A program made the translations under genes and the position numbers. A model generated the notes under the pieces. That model saw only the letters and a program-made list of their open reading frames with translations, did not search any database and had not been told where the DNA came from. From contig JAAZOO010000455.1 of assembly GCA_012797715.1 (NCBI GenBank), forward strand, positions 1-5,070: a DNA stretch of 5,070 bases. Direction: 5' to 3'. Of the stretch, positions 4,414 to 5,070 are shown piece after piece (the first letter of the stretch is position 1; every line of letters starts with the position of its first letter). The DNA is from Geobacteraceae bacterium. Lineage in GTDB: Bacteria > Desulfobacterota > Desulfuromonadia > Geobacterales > Geobacteraceae.

Positions 4414-5070
4414 ATGACAGGCAGGGGAGGCGGACACATTTTGCTGGTGGATGACGAGCTGAATGCCTTGAAAGTCCTGTCCGCCATTCTGCATGGGGAA
4501 GGCTACCAGGTGTTTCAGGCCCAGAATGCGGACAGCGCACAGAAATTTCTCGCCGATGAGGAGATCGATGTGGTGATTACCGACCTGAAAATGCCCGGGA
4601 AAGACGGGATGCAGCTGTTCGAGCACATAACCCTCCACCACCCCGAGATCCCGGTCATCTTCCTCACTGCGTACGGTTCGGTTGATTCCGCTGTGCACGC
4701 CATTACCCAGGGCGCCTTCTACTACTTCATCAAGCCGCCCGACTACACGAAGCTGAAAGGGATTCTGGCCAGGGCGGTGGAGCAGAGATTGTTGAAGAAG
4801 GAGATCAGAATCCTCAAGAACAAACTGGCCGGTGAGAAAGAACTCGAGCGTATCATCGGGAAAACACCGCAGATGGTCAAGATATTCGAAACCATCAGCG
4901 CAGTAAAGGATTCGGTAAGCAGTGTCCTCATTTGCGGCGAGACCGGCACCGGCAAGGAAGCAATCGCCCGCTCCCTCCACTACCAGAGCAACCGGAGGGA
5001 CAAACCGTTCATTGCCGTGAACTGCGCCGCAATGCCGGGCGGCCTCCTGGAGTCCGAGCTTTTCGGGTAC
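4414..5070 (+). CDS. NtrC/AtoC-type sigma-54-dependent response regulator (3' end beyond window)
   Basis: The 219 residues visible cover a CheY-like receiver (about 7-125). It has acidic pocket D13-D14, phosphoacceptor D57 in VVITDLKMPGKDG, T85 and K107 (in FIKPP), all intact. A charged helical linker (about 120-146) leads to the IIGKTPQM segment that opens the AAA+ sigma-54 activator domain, with Walker A GETGTGKE (175-182). The sequence stops at ELFGY, just before the expected GAFTGA loop that contacts sigma-54. Family proteins run to about 450-480 residues and end in a Fis-type DNA-binding helix-turn-helix. ATG 4414 is preceded by GGAGG at 4403-4407 with a six-base gap. ATG 4410 is out of frame. 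It is probably the partner of the upstream kinase. The target genes cannot be told. Confidence 0.93.
   Translation, partial: MTGRGGGHILLVDDELNALKVLSAILHGEGYQVFQAQNADSAQKFLADEEIDVVITDLKMPGKDGMQLFEHITLHHPEIPVIFLTAYGSVDSAVHAITQGAFYYFIKPPDYTKLKGILARAVEQRLLKKEIRILKNKLAGEKELERIIGKTPQMVKIFETISAVKDSVSSVLICGETGTGKEAIARSLHYQSNRRDKPFIAVNCAAMPGGLLESELFGY

Noticed and set aside
3542..4540. Long minus-strand open frame of 332 codons opposite the kinase
   Set aside because: It is a shadow of the kinase and the intergenic DNA. The product has no recognisable fold, while the + frame carries every kinase motif.
1..5070. CRISPR array, tandem repeats, or toxin-antitoxin or defence genes
   Set aside because: No regularly spaced repeats were seen, and every convincing coding frame belongs to the transporter or the two-component system.

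Overview
The window looks like a chromosomal piece of a Gram-negative, moderately GC-rich bacterium. The best guess is a deltaproteobacterium of the Geobacter/Desulfuromonadia type. The basis is general: a lipoprotein-anchored TroA-family binding protein, a soluble PAS histidine kinase beside an NtrC-type sigma-54 activator, an encoded CCA on the tRNA, and Shine-Dalgarno-led genes. No taxonomic marker proves it. All recognised genes lie on the + strand.

Bases 1-271 are non-coding leader. They hold the first copy of a 40-base repeat (81-120), a small dyad (126-142), a possible -10 box (206-211) and alternating hairpins just before znuA. Bases 272-2809 are a compact zinc-uptake operon, znuA-znuC-znuB: periplasmic binding lipoprotein, ATPase and ABC-3 permease. 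znuA and znuC overlap by 10 bases, and znuC and znuB are 10 bases apart. Bases 2869-2944 are tRNA-Lys(CTT) with a likely promoter of its own and a clear intrinsic terminator (2953-2991). No terminator separates znuB from the tRNA.

Bases 2992-3289 are a second long leader. It holds an AT-rich nested dyad over a possible promoter, the second repeat copy (3112-3152) and several strong potential RNA stems. It precedes a cytoplasmic PAS histidine kinase (3290-4300) whose H-box reads HGVRNPL instead of the usual HE/D-x-x-NPL. A 113-base gap with a GC hairpin and a near-consensus sigma-70 promoter leads to an NtrC/AtoC-type response regulator (4414 to the right edge, truncated in its AAA+ domain).

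The transporter is conventional. The kinase and regulator are probably a cognate pair, and nothing in the sequence ties them to zinc. The least explained signals are the repeat shared by the znuA and kinase leaders, the folded kinase leader, the altered H-box, and the extra copy of the terminator arm upstream of the tRNA. No wholly new system could be demonstrated.
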